From contig CM060990.1 in NCBI GenBank assembly GCA_030765065.1, forward strand, positions 462,343,321 through 462,407,320: a stretch of DNA of 64,000 nt. Direction: 5' to 3'. Positions 24,340 through 36,335 of this stretch are shown here, one piece after another; the first letter of the stretch is position 1; each line of letters begins with the position of its first letter. Source of the DNA: Deroplatys truncata. Taxonomy: Eukaryota > Arthropoda > Insecta > Mantodea > Mantidae. The position numbers were made by a program, and so were the translations under genes. The notes beneath the pieces were generated by a model. That model was not told where the DNA came from. It ran no database searches and was given only the letters and a program-made list of their open reading frames with translations.

Positions 24340-24714
24340 TTGTGCTATGCTATTTACACTATGCCATGCGGACGAGCGGATGTGTACATCTGCTGGGATA
24401 GTATCGCAGCTTTGAAAGCCCTTAGGGCAGTGAAAACCACATCCAGATTTGTGTGGCAATGCCGGAGGATGTTGGATAGAGTATGTATCAGCTATGCGGT
24501 TACACTTCTTTGGGTTCCTAGGCATGCTGGTATTAGAGGAAATGAGATGGCAGACACTCTTGCAAAGAGAGGATGGGGGCTCCATTTTATTGGGCCTGAG
24601 CCTTTCTGCAGAGTGTCGCTATTAACGCCAAGTATGAGATATCCCAGCTCACAGCGAGGGTTCATCTTGAGATCTAAAGTAAGCAAACCACTGCCAGGCA
24701 GGCCCATGCTCTGA
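24340..24714 (+). pseudogene. LINE RNase H domain remnant
   Basis: A 124-codon open stretch contains ADVYICWDSIAALKALRAV, where functional domains usually show a YSDSQAAL-type strand with a catalytic aspartate. It then has VTLLWVPRHAGIRGNEMADT with the final G-N-E-AD motif. RNase H would remove the RNA template during integration. A zinc-like motif follows at about 24845-24925: CRKCARGFETLQHILC, spaced C-x2-C-x8-H-x3-C, typical of LINE C-termini. The RNase H piece is the best preserved part of the element. Confidence 0.85.
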
Positions 24715-25100
24715 TATCAGGACCTGACCAAAAAGTGAGTTTCTACTAAATTTGACTAGAGCTAAGCTCAGAGGAGTTGTAGGCTATATTTCGGGCCACA
24801 ACACTCTACGCTGACGACTATACATAATGGGTCTTAGACAAGAACCTATATGTCGGAAATGTGCAAGGGGTTTTGAAACCTTACAGCATATACTATGCAA
24901 ATACGAAGGTTTCGCTTGGCTAGGTATGTTTCCTTAGGGTCCTTTTTGGAACCTGACTAGATAAGGTCAGATATCAAGGACGTGGCCCGTTTTATGCAGA
25001 CCATTGAATTTGAGTGATGCCTAAAATATGAGGCACAATGGGCTCCAAGGCCTGCGTGCATTGTCTCTTTAAGCGGCCACTCGGTTATCATCATCATCAA

Positions 25101-26080
25101 ATGTATTTAACAAATGAATAAAGGTATTTATGACGATTAATGAACACGGCGGTTAATTTTAGGTTATAAAATATAATTTTGTTGCACAAATTCTTTAGTA
25201 AAGGGTCCTTAAATTTCAAAGACCATAAGGAATATCGTAATATAGTAATACTTATAACATTAAAAAAACGGTAATACAATTAACCTTAAGTATTCCAAAA
25301 TAACCTTTACTATATAAATTATTTCCTGATGATTCCTTTAATTGCATATTTTAATTTTAAAATGCGGCTGTGCTTCAAAACTGCATTTTTGTTTTATCAT
25401 TGCAACCAAGATTGATCCTGTGGTTGAAGGTTGTAGTTGTTAAACGTGTAGGTTCAGACAAGCACACAAAGTGGGATATTCATTTTTGAAATTATGGTTA
25501 TAAAACAAGAATTTATTGCTATTTTTGAGAATATAATTTAGTAAAACATCACAATAAATTTGTTCCATTTTGAGTACACTGAATTCGTGTACTGTTAGAC
25601 AATAAATAATTTCTTCAGGCTATTTCAATTAATTTTCTTTGTACTGATATTAAAGTCATAATGGTAGTGATAAACGAACCACCCCAGCCTATAATAGATA
25701 TGGTACCTATTCAAGAACGGATTCAACGGAAGATAAATACACCAGACAAGAAGCATCATTATAGGGATAACTTCTTATACATCTTTTACAACAGGCTACA
25801 AATTATGCTACCTGAAAGGCCTTGGAATTTATTTTTTCTTGGCTTTTTGGATGTCTCCCCGAGAAAAGAAATGAACTAAAACACTTATTCCTGTCACAAA
25901 CATAAATTGATAACACGCACAAAGATACAGGTATAAACACCTATAAACGAATTTAGACTATTTGAAGATGATTCCAGATTCCAAGCACATCTTTCCCAGT
26001 TTCAGAGTAAGAATGTCCTATTTGCTTAAGCTTTCTGTTACACATACTGAAAAATAATATGAGCCAAGTTCCTATTCACC
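25101..26080. other. Gene-poor AT-rich stretch
   Basis: No gene or repeat was recognised. The 72-codon frame at 25661-25879 has no family likeness. Confidence 0.5.
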
Positions 26081-26081
26081 G

Positions 26082-26640
26082 AGCGGGATAGCTCAAGCGG
26101 TTATGTCTGTGACCCACATTCGGGAGTTCCCGGGATCGATCCCCGGGGTTTTCGTGGTTTCCCCGGATCGCCAGGCTGACGCTGGGGTGGCTCATCTTCT
26201 ACCACGGCTCTCCTTCCTCGCATTTCCTGTAACAATCATCTTCCTTATCATCTGTTTCAGGGTTGTAGGACCAGGCGACGGTGTTCGGCGTTTTGCGGCT
26301 GGGCGGTGGCTTGCGCTCTGTAAAGATTTCTTCCCTGGCGTCACTGCGGTACAGCTTAGTTAGGTCTCTACTCAGCGTAGGGCTCTGCCCCAGGGGACCC
26401 TGGAGGTTGGTGGCTTGTGGACTGGGACCGTGCGGCGGCGGATGCGTTCTATCTGGAAACGTTAGGGACCCCGTTCATATTTGCGCCCGTCGGCATCCGG
26501 ATCTGGTCGCCCTTCGGGTCTCTCCTCTCATCCCTCCCTCTCAGGGGTCACGTTGGAAGCACAATTGGCCGACTGCTCTGCGTGCGGTGCTCTGCCCCGG
26601 TTCCGGGGACCCCTCTGTGATACATACCTTTAGCGTGTAC
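26082..26640 (+). mobile_element. GC-rich tRNA-headed SINE-like element (family B)
   Basis: A tRNA-like head carries an A-box-like GATAGCTCAAGCGG at about 26088 and a B-box-like GGGATCGATCCCC at about 26131. A strongly GC-rich body of about 500 bases follows, against AT-rich flanks. The phrase GTTTTCGTGGTTTCCCCGG resembles the post-head segment of other insect SINEs. No A-tail is evident. The overlapping open frames are by-products of high GC. Confidence 0.65.
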
Positions 26641-27202
26641 TTTTTGATTTTCAGTTGAGTATGATTTTGGGTTAAACGGTATAGAAAGGTGTAATAAACA
26701 GTGCAGTAATACCGATTCAGTAACCTGCATGAATAATAATACATGAATTAATAGTTAAAAAACATTATGGCACACCAGCAATAAAGGTTATCTTATATCC
26801 TTTTGTTGTCAATAATTGTAGAATTGTAAGTGCTAGGGACATTTATGAGTCCATCGCTTATAGCTTATTGTTTCACTATTACACCCGTTCACTCGTGTGA
26901 CTACGAATATAACCCTAAAACTAAAGTGCTAACGCTTGCAATGACACCCGTATAAATCATTAGGCTTACGATGGTAAGCTTTCTGTATTAATGAAAGTGT
27001 ATATATAATAAAACTAAACAAACCATTCTGATAATTTTGGATAAGTTACTGATGATAAGTGTATAATGGATCACTTTGAATTAAAATAACCCGCTTTTAA
27101 AATTTGTATGTGCACTGAGTCTTCGCCCGAGAGTGGCTATACAAAATATTCAAAGCTTGGTATACAGCATACCTTAGATCTCACTTATATATTACATGTG
27201 CA

Positions 27203-27468
27203 GGGGTACCATGCTAGCCTCTAGTTCCCGAGGTCGCGGGTTCAAACCCGGCGGAGGTGGTGGGTATTTTCGGGTGTAAAAATCTTTAGCTTGGTTTCCT
27301 TCGGAAGTGAAGTAAAGCCGGTGCTTCCGTGTCGTAGATTTACAGCACGTAAAAGAACCTCAAGCCTGATAAAGAGGCCTCTGAGCAAAATTTCCGGTCT
27401 TTCACGCCCAGTATTGAATGGGACGCTAAGAACCATAGTAGTTAAAGAGCGTCCATAAATAATACTTC
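27203..27468 (+). mobile_element. SINE family A, copy 3
   Basis: It starts inside the head (CTAGTTCCCGAGGTCGCGGG), with B box GGTTCAAACCC at 27239. The body and the end GCGTCCATAAATAATACTTC match the other copies. Confidence 0.9.
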
Positions 27469-28760
27469 CATACATGTTTAATTTTTTACTTATATGACAC
27501 GAATGAAACAACTCAAAATATCTTACTGTGAAGCTCTTGGAAGAATAGTGTATAACAAAAGTTAATAAGCACAATCGTTCTGACATGTTTTGTTATTTAC
27601 AATGCTCAGATTTTATGACTTTTTAAGAAGTTAAAGGAATTTGCATTAATGTAATTATTCGTGTACATAAAATAAGTTACCACGAGGTGACAAAGTACTT
27701 GCAATTACATAACAAGTATAAATATTTTAATATCACACCAGAAAAAGCAATGATTACCGATTTCCAAACATCACGTGACATGTACGTTGCATAGAGAGGG
27801 GATGGAGGAGGAGAGTAGAAAGTGATAGAGGGGTTGCAAGAGGGAGTAACAATGGGAGGCGAGGGAAGATTCTCCGCATTTAAGACAAAAGCGTTAATGG
27901 AGATGCAGGTTCTGTTAACATACTCTGCAACAGTTGTTGGAAAATTGTGCATTCACAAATGAGTTTTCGGCAGGAGCAGGTTGAGCGAGTCGCCAAGCTT
28001 TAACGCATCCCATCGTTGTGTAGGGCGGTTTGCTTTTCATTGGAGGTGAAGTTCTCCCAACCGTTGCTTTATAATCATGTAAGTGGCTATTTCAATTTTC
28101 ATGAATGTCACTTTAGCTTTTTGTGTATTTATTTATATATCTGTACTTTTCCTTTTCTTTCTTCAACTTCTTATAATTTGATATTATTAGTGCTTTTGTT
28201 TTGATTGCCCATATTGTACATTTTCTCCTGTTGTTAGCTCTTTGGAGCAATATAAATGATATTTATGTTAAAGAATTCTTTAACGGAATCTTCAACCGAA
28301 ATTTTTACAAAATTTTAAATTTTGTTTCCTTTTTTAATTGAGAAAGGAACCCTAAGAGTCGAATTCATGGTCGTCGCTTACGTGAAAAGGAGATGCTTAA
28401 CCAATAAGTATTTTCTTCTGATAAGGAAACAGTTATTACCATTTGTTATACATAGACGGTACTTATATGCTCAGCGCTAAACACTTACCTATTTCCGAAG
28501 CACATGTGGCAACATGGTTCAGCTGTTTCACAGACATTCGGATGCGCGAAGGAATGTGTAAACGAACATGCACGTGACCACATAGTCAGCCGCCGTTTTC
28601 ATTTTCGTTGTTTTGTTCACAACAGCTGTTGAGTACGTGGTAGACGTTTCCGAGTTTTAAATAGTACATTTATTAATTAGTTAACTTTTGTTTAAAATCA
28701 AGTACATTGTAAATTTAGTTAAGGGTTTGTAGTAATAGTTGTACACTTACATTAGTTAGG
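27469..28760. other. Gene-poor stretch
   Basis: No domain was seen. At 28540-28640 there is a short, more CpG-rich segment before the small frame at 28769; promoter function is unproven. Confidence 0.45.
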
Positions 28761-28768
28761 TCGAAAAC

Positions 28769-28960
28769 ATGCCAAAAGGAAAACATTTCAGTGAGCAGGA
28801 AAGAAACCAACTAAAATAGTTTGTGCTGAGATACAGGCATCGTACAATGCAGGCAATCGGACGCTGTGTGATGTACTGACCTTAAGTGGTATTTATTCGT
28901 GGACTGTTTTAAAACTGAAACCTGACTTTCTAGCATAAAGTGTTGTAGATAGAAGTGTTT
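28769..28960 (+). pseudogene. Unidentified short coding-like remnant
   Basis: An ATG at 28769 opens MPKGKHFSEQERNQLK before a TAG at 28817. A second frame then runs on as KIVCAEIQASYNAGNRTLCD and ends near LKLKPDFLA. The pair looks like one frameshifted protein start, perhaps the N-terminus of a transposase or DNA-binding protein. I do not recognise the family and no downstream domain follows. It may be chance. Confidence 0.3.
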
Positions 28961-31395
28961 ACAATATGCGCACTGTGTATATGCATGCATGGAAACAAAT
29001 CACAAATGCAGTTACTACACCATCCAGAAGTAATCAGAAGAGCAAAAGTACCCAATAACTTACAATGTCTGGCTTTAACAGCTGTTTTACACGCGAAGTC
29101 GATAAACCTCTGTTCAAGATTTTGATAACCCAACGTATATTTGCGAATTAGTGGTAAAGACGTGTGACTTGTTAAGTGATCCATTGCAGTCTTAGTGATT
29201 ATGCAAAATAGACAATTTGATCGAGAAAAACACTGCAGAGATGTACTTTATTTATTGCAGAAAAATTTCCGCATTTTATTTTTAGGACTTTGTTAATGAT
29301 TCTGAATAAATGTAACACAATCTCGTTTTATAGGGACCTAAGAACTTTGAACAACATAAATGGGAAAACTACTGAACAGAAAACATATGGACAGTGTTAT
29401 AGCACTGAGATTCTATACATTATCTTTTCAAGTAAGCCTGTCTCACGTTACGACTTCATAACCTCTGTTTGTTAGGGATACGTTGTTTAGCAGAGGCATT
29501 AGATTATTACAACAGCGACTTTGGTAAACCGATATCACTTCTTAAATTCAGCATCCCTATTCGTTTCAAAGGAATTCTGCAAATACATTTATTAATGCGC
29601 AATACAATTTCGTTATGAAATTCCATATACTAGAAATTACTATTATCGTTAACCTCCGTTGTAGGCAGTTGATGCAAGATGGCATCGACTTTACTTATTG
29701 CATATAAGTGGAAGTGGGAGCTTCCTTTTATGAATAAGCATTTCCTTATTCACCTGAAGGAGTAGCGTCTGTATATTGAAAATTCCTTCCTTGAAATAAG
29801 CAAGACTATGTATTCGACCCTAAACCTTATATACTCACAGTCTGCTTGCATTTCCTATCTCCATTACATTTAATTGGCCTTCAGGATAATTTAAACAGTA
29901 AATATTCTGGTAAGCTGATAAGGAATATGCAGCTTAAAGCTACTCTTCAAGAATTCTTCCTTCTTTCTTTCTTTCTTTCTTTCTTTGTTTCTTTGTTTCT
30001 TTCCTTTTTTAAACCTTTTTCGTGGGATGGAATTTAAATTGTTTTAAGTTTTCGCTACAGGCTCCTGAAAGACCAGCAAAGAAATTTAAGGATGCTTTTC
30101 TTTTTCACACATACAATTATTTCGAGGCTTTGGCCATAATTTTTTTATAACATGGGAATGATATACTGTATTAATTTTCTCTAGACAGTATAAGGAATAA
30201 GTACATCAAATAATACTTCATTTTTAAGCAGGTATCTTTAAAAAATTGATCATTTTTTAAAATGTACATCTTTTAAAATGTTTATGGTGGTGGTCTCTTT
30301 CCAAAACTTTTCAAATCCCCCATGTGTTTTTTTTATTTATTTAAAATTAATAACTGATAAGCAGTTTTGTGCAATGTTGTTTCGAAACATTGCTTAAATT
30401 TCCCTTAAACTCTTCTCGAATCAGTGTTGGTTAAAACTTCAAAAGTCACTGGAATATGTGCTTGCGTAATATTACCACAGTCACTTATATTACCTCTGGA
30501 GGGGTGGCTCATATGCTGCAGAGTGGAACAGGATTTGGCATATCGCCACAAGTGGTTGCATTTGTGTGAATAACACTGAACCGCATAAAATACTAACATC
30601 GATAATTTATTATTTTATATCAGGCGTTATGATAAACAATCGGCAAATTTATACATTTACTGGATGTAAATTTATTCAGCCATTTGTTTATAAAATGAGA
30701 TGATATTTGCATTATGAATTAGGCATTACTTGAAATTAAAATGACAGCGTAAGTGTGGACACATTTTCGGAGTTCCTTATAATTATTTGAGACAATCATT
30801 GGCATTTTTGAAAACAAAAAAAATATCAATAGCATTATTTCACTTCCAGAAGTTTATTGTTTAAAACAAAGTTAAATATGACAACAGTAAAATAATTAAA
30901 ATACAAATATAATGCTAATGTGCTTTAAAAACTTTAGTTGTAAACTTGATGTTGTATAACTGCAAAACAGAGAGGTAAACGATATAAATACACAATTATA
31001 TCCCAAAATTTAAAAATATATTACTTCAAAATTTGCAGCTAATTTATCAAAGCTGTATGTTGCACATTATTTGACCCAATTTTTTAGTATGAAATGTTGT
31101 AATTGAAAGGCGCATTTAAATTTAATTCATTTGTTCAGACAAGCATTGTGTTTTATATTCATTGCATTTTATTTTATTTATTTGTTGATTTATTTATTTT
31201 GAACTATTAGGAGTTAGCAACTTTAATGCTAAGAGGTCCTTTCTGGAGGTGTTACAATCATTCCAATTTTATTTCAGTTATATCCAATACCAAAGAGTAA
31301 GAGAAAAAGGAAAAAAAAGCCTTATATCGTAACGGCAGAACTTTCTTTCTTTCTTTCGTTCGTTCCTTCTTTCTTTCTTTCCTTCTTTCTGTATT
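28961..31395. other. Gene-poor AT-rich stretch with pyrimidine microsatellites
   Basis: It contains (CTTT)n at about 29958-30003 and a TTCT/TTCC-rich run at 31337-31391. No gene was recognised. Confidence 0.55.
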
Positions 31396-31399
31396 TACT

Positions 31400-32345
31400 A
31401 GCAGAACCCGCAGCTTCGCTCGTGGTATTGTATTCTCTCTACTCTCTCTGACTTAATCTCCCTGTCTTTCCCCTCGATAGCCCGACCCTTTCCCTTTCTA
31501 CATAGTCATTGTTTTCGCCTCCATCGCCTTAGCCCCTTTCTGGCTCTCTTCTCTCCGTGCAACTTAGATATCATGTAATGTTTTGAAAAATGTTAATGTA
31601 ACTACTTTTTCTGGGGTGTTAATAAACACTAAAGCATAAATAGAAGTTGCAACGCAGCACAAATGTATGCTCCTCCTTATACCTGCTATGTAACAGGAGC
31701 CATGCTGTTTCTCATGATAGACATTTTATGTACAGGAATAGTAGTAAGGACAAACTTGTATATCTTTCCATATTCATGCTATGTCGTCCTCCGTGGTTTA
31801 GGGCTACTAGTCTCTAGTTCCCGAGGTCGCGGGTTCAAACCCGGCAGAGGGCGATGGGCTTTTTTTGGGCGTAAAAATCCTTAGCATGGCTTCCTTAGGA
31901 AGGGAAGTAAAGCCGGTGGTCCCGTATCTAGATTTACGGCACGTAAAAGAAACTCAAGCCTGATAGAGGCCTCGGGCAAGCTTTCTGATCTTTCACGCCC
32001 AATTAGAATGGAACGCTAAGGACCAACGTAGGTAAAAAGCTTAATTTCATTTTATATTCATGGTGTTGAAATTTTGTAAACAACAAAACTTGTCAGAAAC
32101 GTTATTCTCATAAACCTTTCCTGTGTAACGTTCTCCAATATAATGAAATATAAGCGATTTGTTTTATTTTGCGCTGCATTAGAAACCTCCCTTTGCGGAA
32201 AGCAATTAGATACCATACGGGCTATTTTCAAGCGGGACCTAAGCCACATTCTATACTAAGTTTCATAAATATTGGTTCAACCAATCCTGCATTAAAAGGT
32301 TAAAACGAACACACACACAAACACACGCACAAGTTTTAAAAATAC
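31400..32345 (+). repeat. Old interspersed repeat split by a SINE
   Basis: The left part opens with AGAACCCGCAGCTTCGCTCG (31404), a wording known from dispersed insect repeats. The right part ends with a TTGGTTCAACCAATCC-type phrase and ACACACACAAACACACGCAC (32309). Such starts and ends often belong to the same family. The middle is occupied by SINE copy 4. The class is not settled. Confidence 0.5.
31787..32045 (+). mobile_element. SINE family A, copy 4
   Basis: The head GTCCTCCGTGGTTTAGGGCT and B box GGTTCAAACCC (31833) are followed by GGGCGATGGGC, GGGCGTAAAAATCC and the shared body. The 3' end is worn. It is nested in the older repeat at 31400-32345. Confidence 0.9.
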
Positions 32346-33290
32346 TATTTTTGGCTGCAAGCTAGTCCGCTGCTATACTCCAAGAGCAATCTTTCGAAAT
32401 GAAATATTTTGTTTTCTGCTAAAACTTCGTAAATACTAAATTTTTGACCTGGTGGTTGAAGTCATTTTTATAACATTTGAAATCTCTTTCGGAAGATCCA
32501 ACAACTCATGAACAGATTCTATAGCTTGCCGTGGAATATACGGAAGAACATTATGAGAAAGAAATGAACATATAAGCAGTAGGCTAACCTCCGTGGAGGA
32601 AGGACCTGCTTACCATTGTCTCCGTGTCTGCTGATATGTTGGGTAGTGGTGCTGTATCAAATGCAAATTGTACCTCATGCACGCGTTGCAAAGCAAAAGT
32701 CGTCGATGGTTTAAAATGTATGTACTTAAAAGTACCTTTCACAACAGCAATGCAAATGCATCAAATAGTACTGAAATAATTAGCAATTATATAGAGAACT
32801 AGTGCGGTGATTCTGGGTGATGAAGATGATTCTGATTTATATTACAATTTGGTGTCTACAACAAAGGAAACCCAAGAAAACATGGTTGTAAGCAAATAAT
32901 CAGAGACTAAAAGGTGGTGTTAGTTTTACTAATACGCAAATTCACACAGCTAATTCAAATATGCAAAGCGAAATTAGTGCATCGAAGTTTAGCAGTGTCA
33001 AGGTCAGTGACGTAATTTCTTCCGCAAATCCGGCGAATAATGGAAAATGGTTGGATATAGCTAAAAGGAAAATAAACGTCACTTGGTCGTCGGAAACATC
33101 AGTGCTGAAGATCCCAAAATGCAACTGCTAAGAGTGCCGCCAAAATTAGGTTTCTTAATGTGTATAGGCTCGCGCCAAAAGCCTGAAGATAAAGTTTTTA
33201 GTAGCTAAATGCCCTGAAGTCAAGTGTGAAAAACTGATGACCTGGAATTAATTCTATTGATTGGGCATAATATTCCTGTTTATGACGTTG
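32346..33290. other. Gene-poor stretch
   Basis: No gene or named repeat was recognised. Confidence 0.45.
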
Positions 33291-33299
33291 CTGTACATA

Positions 33300-34115
33300 T
33301 GCAGCCCAGATCACGTGTATGCATGCTTCGCGCGCTGGAGTGTTTTTCATTCTAAACTCCCGTGTTACATACTCATGAGTAACAGTAACGTGTACTATAA
33401 TGAGTACTAACCGTGTTATTAGTAGTGTTGAAAGTGGGGTCCATCTGCATTGAGACATTCCTGACATTCCTCATCGTTGCGGGGTTGTAATTCTTGAACA
33501 AGTCACTATGCAGGATTTAAGTTTAACAGTTGCATGAACAGAAGTTTTTGAAACATTCACTTGCTGTGCAACACGTCATAGAGATTTCTTTGGAGAGAGT
33601 TCGAGTAATGCACCAATTTCGTAAACGTTTTTCCTCCGTTATCGCTTCTTAGATTTAGCATTTAGTGATTCCGTCGTCCTAAACTTACTAAGAAGACATC
33701 TGACAATATCGCTATTTACAACTAAAATACCAGGAAATGTTCCCTGAAATTGTCTACATACCCGTCTACATCATTCGGTTTTTACGCACGTATCGTACAT
33801 AAAAATTCTTTGTTCAAATGTGAATTTTTCGGTGGGCATATCAGTGGACTCATAACAAGAACAGAAACAATAATAAAATACTCTAAAGCAATTGACACAC
33901 AACACAGATGTTTAAATAAGCTTTCACTTTTGAGATGCACAGTGATGAAACTCTAGTCTTTACAACACGAATAGAAGGCAGCAACTGAAAGTTGGCATTC
34001 ATAGCCGGTAAGCGCAGCCTTGACATTCACTGCTGGTGAGCTAGCGGAACAATAACGAGGTAACTGCTGAGCAAGCGAATGACGCATACACGCGATTGTG
34101 GCCGGGCCACAAAAT
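33300..34115 (-). mobile_element. Mariner-superfamily transposon, internally deleted
   Basis: A minus-strand element keeps the start and the very end of a transposase but not its catalytic core. Likely inverted ends are worn: ATCACGTGTATGCATGC at about 33313 and the inverse of GCATACACGCGAT at about 34084. The exact limits and the TA duplication cannot be fixed by eye. Confidence 0.6.
33419..33841 (-). pseudogene. Mariner transposase remnant: helix-turn-helix region joined to C-terminus
   Basis: On the minus strand the reading starts MPTEK, TFEQRIFMYDTCVKTE, then a stop, then CRQFQGTFPGILVVNSD and LLSKFRTTESL. VYEIGALLELSPKKSL and RVAQQVNVSKTSVHA follow. This is the paired helix-turn-helix DNA-binding region of a mariner-superfamily transposase of the type with FTFEQR at its start. 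It then jumps to EECQECLNADGPHFQHY and a stop at 33419, the usual end of these enzymes. The whole DDE catalytic domain (about 200 residues) is missing. At least three in-frame stops interrupt the DNA-binding part, so no protein is expected today. Confidence 0.8.
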
Positions 34116-35079
34116 GACCTCTCGATATACGTATTTAGCAATACAAATCTGCCTGCTTGCCTTCGTTTAACTTTACCTTGTGGATACCCGCTGAAACATA
34201 AAAGTAGGTTTTCTTAAAAAATAAGAACAAAATAGAAACTCGGAAACTTATGACTGTCAAAACATTTAAATGACGCAATAAGACACATTCACTTCGAAAG
34301 GTTATAACTACACTTAAGACGGAGAATGTTTGTGCGAGAATGACTGGACTTGAGATTGTTAATGGAAAATGCGAAAGAGCATAAAACTGAAAACAAATTG
34401 TATGCTTCAGAGGGGATTTTATAACAAGGTTGTGATTTTTTGAGTTAATAGTTCGTTTGCTTATGTTTAATATCACCCTATAAAGCTGCACACCAGGCCA
34501 CAGCTCCGATGGAGAAGTTGCCGCATCATCAGGGGAAAATACATAGAATTAACGGAACTCCGTAACGGAATATTGTCATACACTTTAATATACTTTATGT
34601 TTGCGGTATGCACCATTGTTTCCGGTGACATATTTTCAAGAATACGTGAGCTTACAAACAATATTTTTCCAAGAATTCGATTTATTACTGAATTTTCCAT
34701 ACAACACTATGTATTCGTATATGTGGACTGACCTCACAACAGTAAAATAAAATATGATACCCAAACATAAATTTTCCTTCCATCTATGTAAACACTGATC
34801 TAAACATTGATGTTTCCAAAAGCATTTCCATTTTATCCAACTATCAAAGAGGTAATCAAGTTATTAAAATGCGTATCACATGGCTGTTTCGCAATCTATT
34901 AACGTAGAGGTGGGTAGATCTAATGTTTTGATTATTGGGGGTGGCGTAGAAAGCTCACCCCTTTCCATTCCGACTTGTAAACATTCGATGTTTGTTTTGC
35001 TGATTATAGATACTTTACTAAAATTGGCGCTTACATAGGCTATATACATAGAACATTTCCCATAAAAAATATAAATATA
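34116..35079. other. Gene-poor AT-rich stretch
   Basis: Minus frames at 34135-34491 and 34473-34700 show no family likeness. No gene was recognised. Confidence 0.45.
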
Positions 35080-35108
35080 GCGTCTTTCAACAAGAGTGTC
35101 CTATCTTT
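35080..35108 (+). repeat. Left TIR of the rosa-like mariner
   Basis: It begins GCGTCTTTCAACAAGAG and continues TGTCCTATCTTT. It matches the inverse of 36336-36364 with one difference, at the second base. Confidence 0.93.
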
Positions 35109-35237
35109 AACATGTGATAGCTGTTATTGAGTTACAGTAGTCATTGTTTTCATGTGGTTACAGTTGTTATTGACAAATAGCCATGGAACGTTACAGCATT
35201 CAGTAACACGTAGAAATTGTGAAAATTTATTATCAAA

Positions 35238-36251
35238 ATGGAACATAATTATGCTCGCCAAACGTTCCGTGTATTGCGTGAAGTTTGCGGTGTGCATAAT
35301 CGTCCCTGCAAGAGAACGATTCGGCGTTTGTTCAATAAATTTGAAAGAAGTGGTTCTGTCAGCGATCAAAGAACGCCTGTATGTATCGACGTAAACGCTC
35401 CAACGAAAACATAGGCGCCGTTCGTGAGAGTGTACGCGAGAACGGAAACAAATCAATTGCTGGTTGAGCGCAAGAATTGGAGCTTTCACCGACCACAGCT
35501 CGGCGAATTCTGCATCTGGACTTGACTTTTCACGCTTAAAATGGTGTTAACTCAAGAACTAAAGCCCAACGACCATAGGTTGCGCCGTGTATTCGCTGAC
35601 TGGGCTATGGAGCAATTGGAAGCTGACCCGGATTTTTGTCGAAAAATCATCTTCAGCGACGCAGCCCACTTTTGGATGGATGGTTGTGTTAACAAACAAA
35701 ATTGCCGCTATTGGAGCAATTACAATCCAATGCAGATTTAAGAACGACCACTTCATCCCCAAAAGGTTGCTGTGTGGTGTGGATTTTGGTATGGTGGAAT
35801 CATTGGTCCATATTTTTTCCAAGGTGAAGATGGAGAAGCTCTAACTGTCAATGGAGAACGATTCCGGGCTCTCATAAGGGACTATTTTTGGCCTCAATTG
35901 GATGGTATTGATCTCAGAAACGTCTGGTTACAGCAAGACGGTGCCACATGTCATACTGCTCTCGAAATAATCGATCTTTTGAAGGAGAAGTTCAGAGCTT
36001 TCATCATTTGCCGTGGTGGTGATGTTAACTGGCCCCCGAGGTCATGCGATTTAACGCCGTTGGATTACTTCTTGTGGGGTTATGTTAAATCTCGAGTTTA
36101 TGTCAACAAGCCAGAAACAGTAAATGATCTTATGAATAACATGACGCGTGTTATTCGTGAAGTTGGACCTAATTTACGTTCTTCTGTTATTGAAAATTGG
36201 GTAAACCCGTATATGCGCAACCCAACGAAGTTGCGGAGGTCACTTAACTGA
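35238..36251 (+). pseudogene. DD41D (rosa-like) mariner transposase, decayed
   Basis: The start ATG at 35238 gives MEHNYARQTFRVLREVCG and a helix-turn-helix with CKRTIRRLFNKFERSGSV. The frame then changes near 35390. The middle (35541-35741) carries FSDAAHFWMDGCVNKQNCRY, with the first catalytic Asp at 35658 followed by Ala where Glu is usual. A stop precedes the last part (35772-36251, 159 open codons), which has VNGERFRALI, QQDGATCHT (second Asp, 35937) and DVNWPPRSCDLTPLDYFLWG (third Asp, 36063). Forty-one residues lie between the second and third Asp, the signature of the DD41D or rosa group of cut-and-paste transposases. At least one frameshift and three stops (35485, 35538 and 35739) make it inactive. 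Confidence 0.9.
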
Positions 36252-36335
36252 TTTTCTCTTCCACGCGTACTGACATTAATTATGTTCCAAATAAAAAATA
36301 AAATTTAATTTATAGAACGTGTTTTATTTAAGTTC

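Larger units (their letters stand above)
21955..25100 (+). mobile_element. LOA-like LINE, 5'-truncated and decayed
   Basis: Endonuclease, reverse transcriptase, RNase H and CCHC remnants of one non-LTR retrotransposon follow in order on the plus strand. The 3' end is a short ATC run (about 25088-25099), as in several LINE clades. The 5' end begins abruptly inside the endonuclease domain, which is typical truncation by incomplete reverse transcription. The clade (LOA or Outcast-like) is inferred from the endonuclease C-terminus, the RNase H and the wording of the reverse transcriptase. The element is somewhat richer in G+C than its AT-rich surroundings. Confidence 0.85.

Noticed and set aside
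26103-26658. Overlapping 60-125 codon frames in a GC-rich segment
   Set aside because: High GC lowers stop frequency; the segment is SINE-like and the peptides have no family likeness.
33198-33467. 89-codon minus frame overlapping a mariner remnant
   Set aside because: It crosses the true transposase end in another frame and covers the element's non-coding tail.
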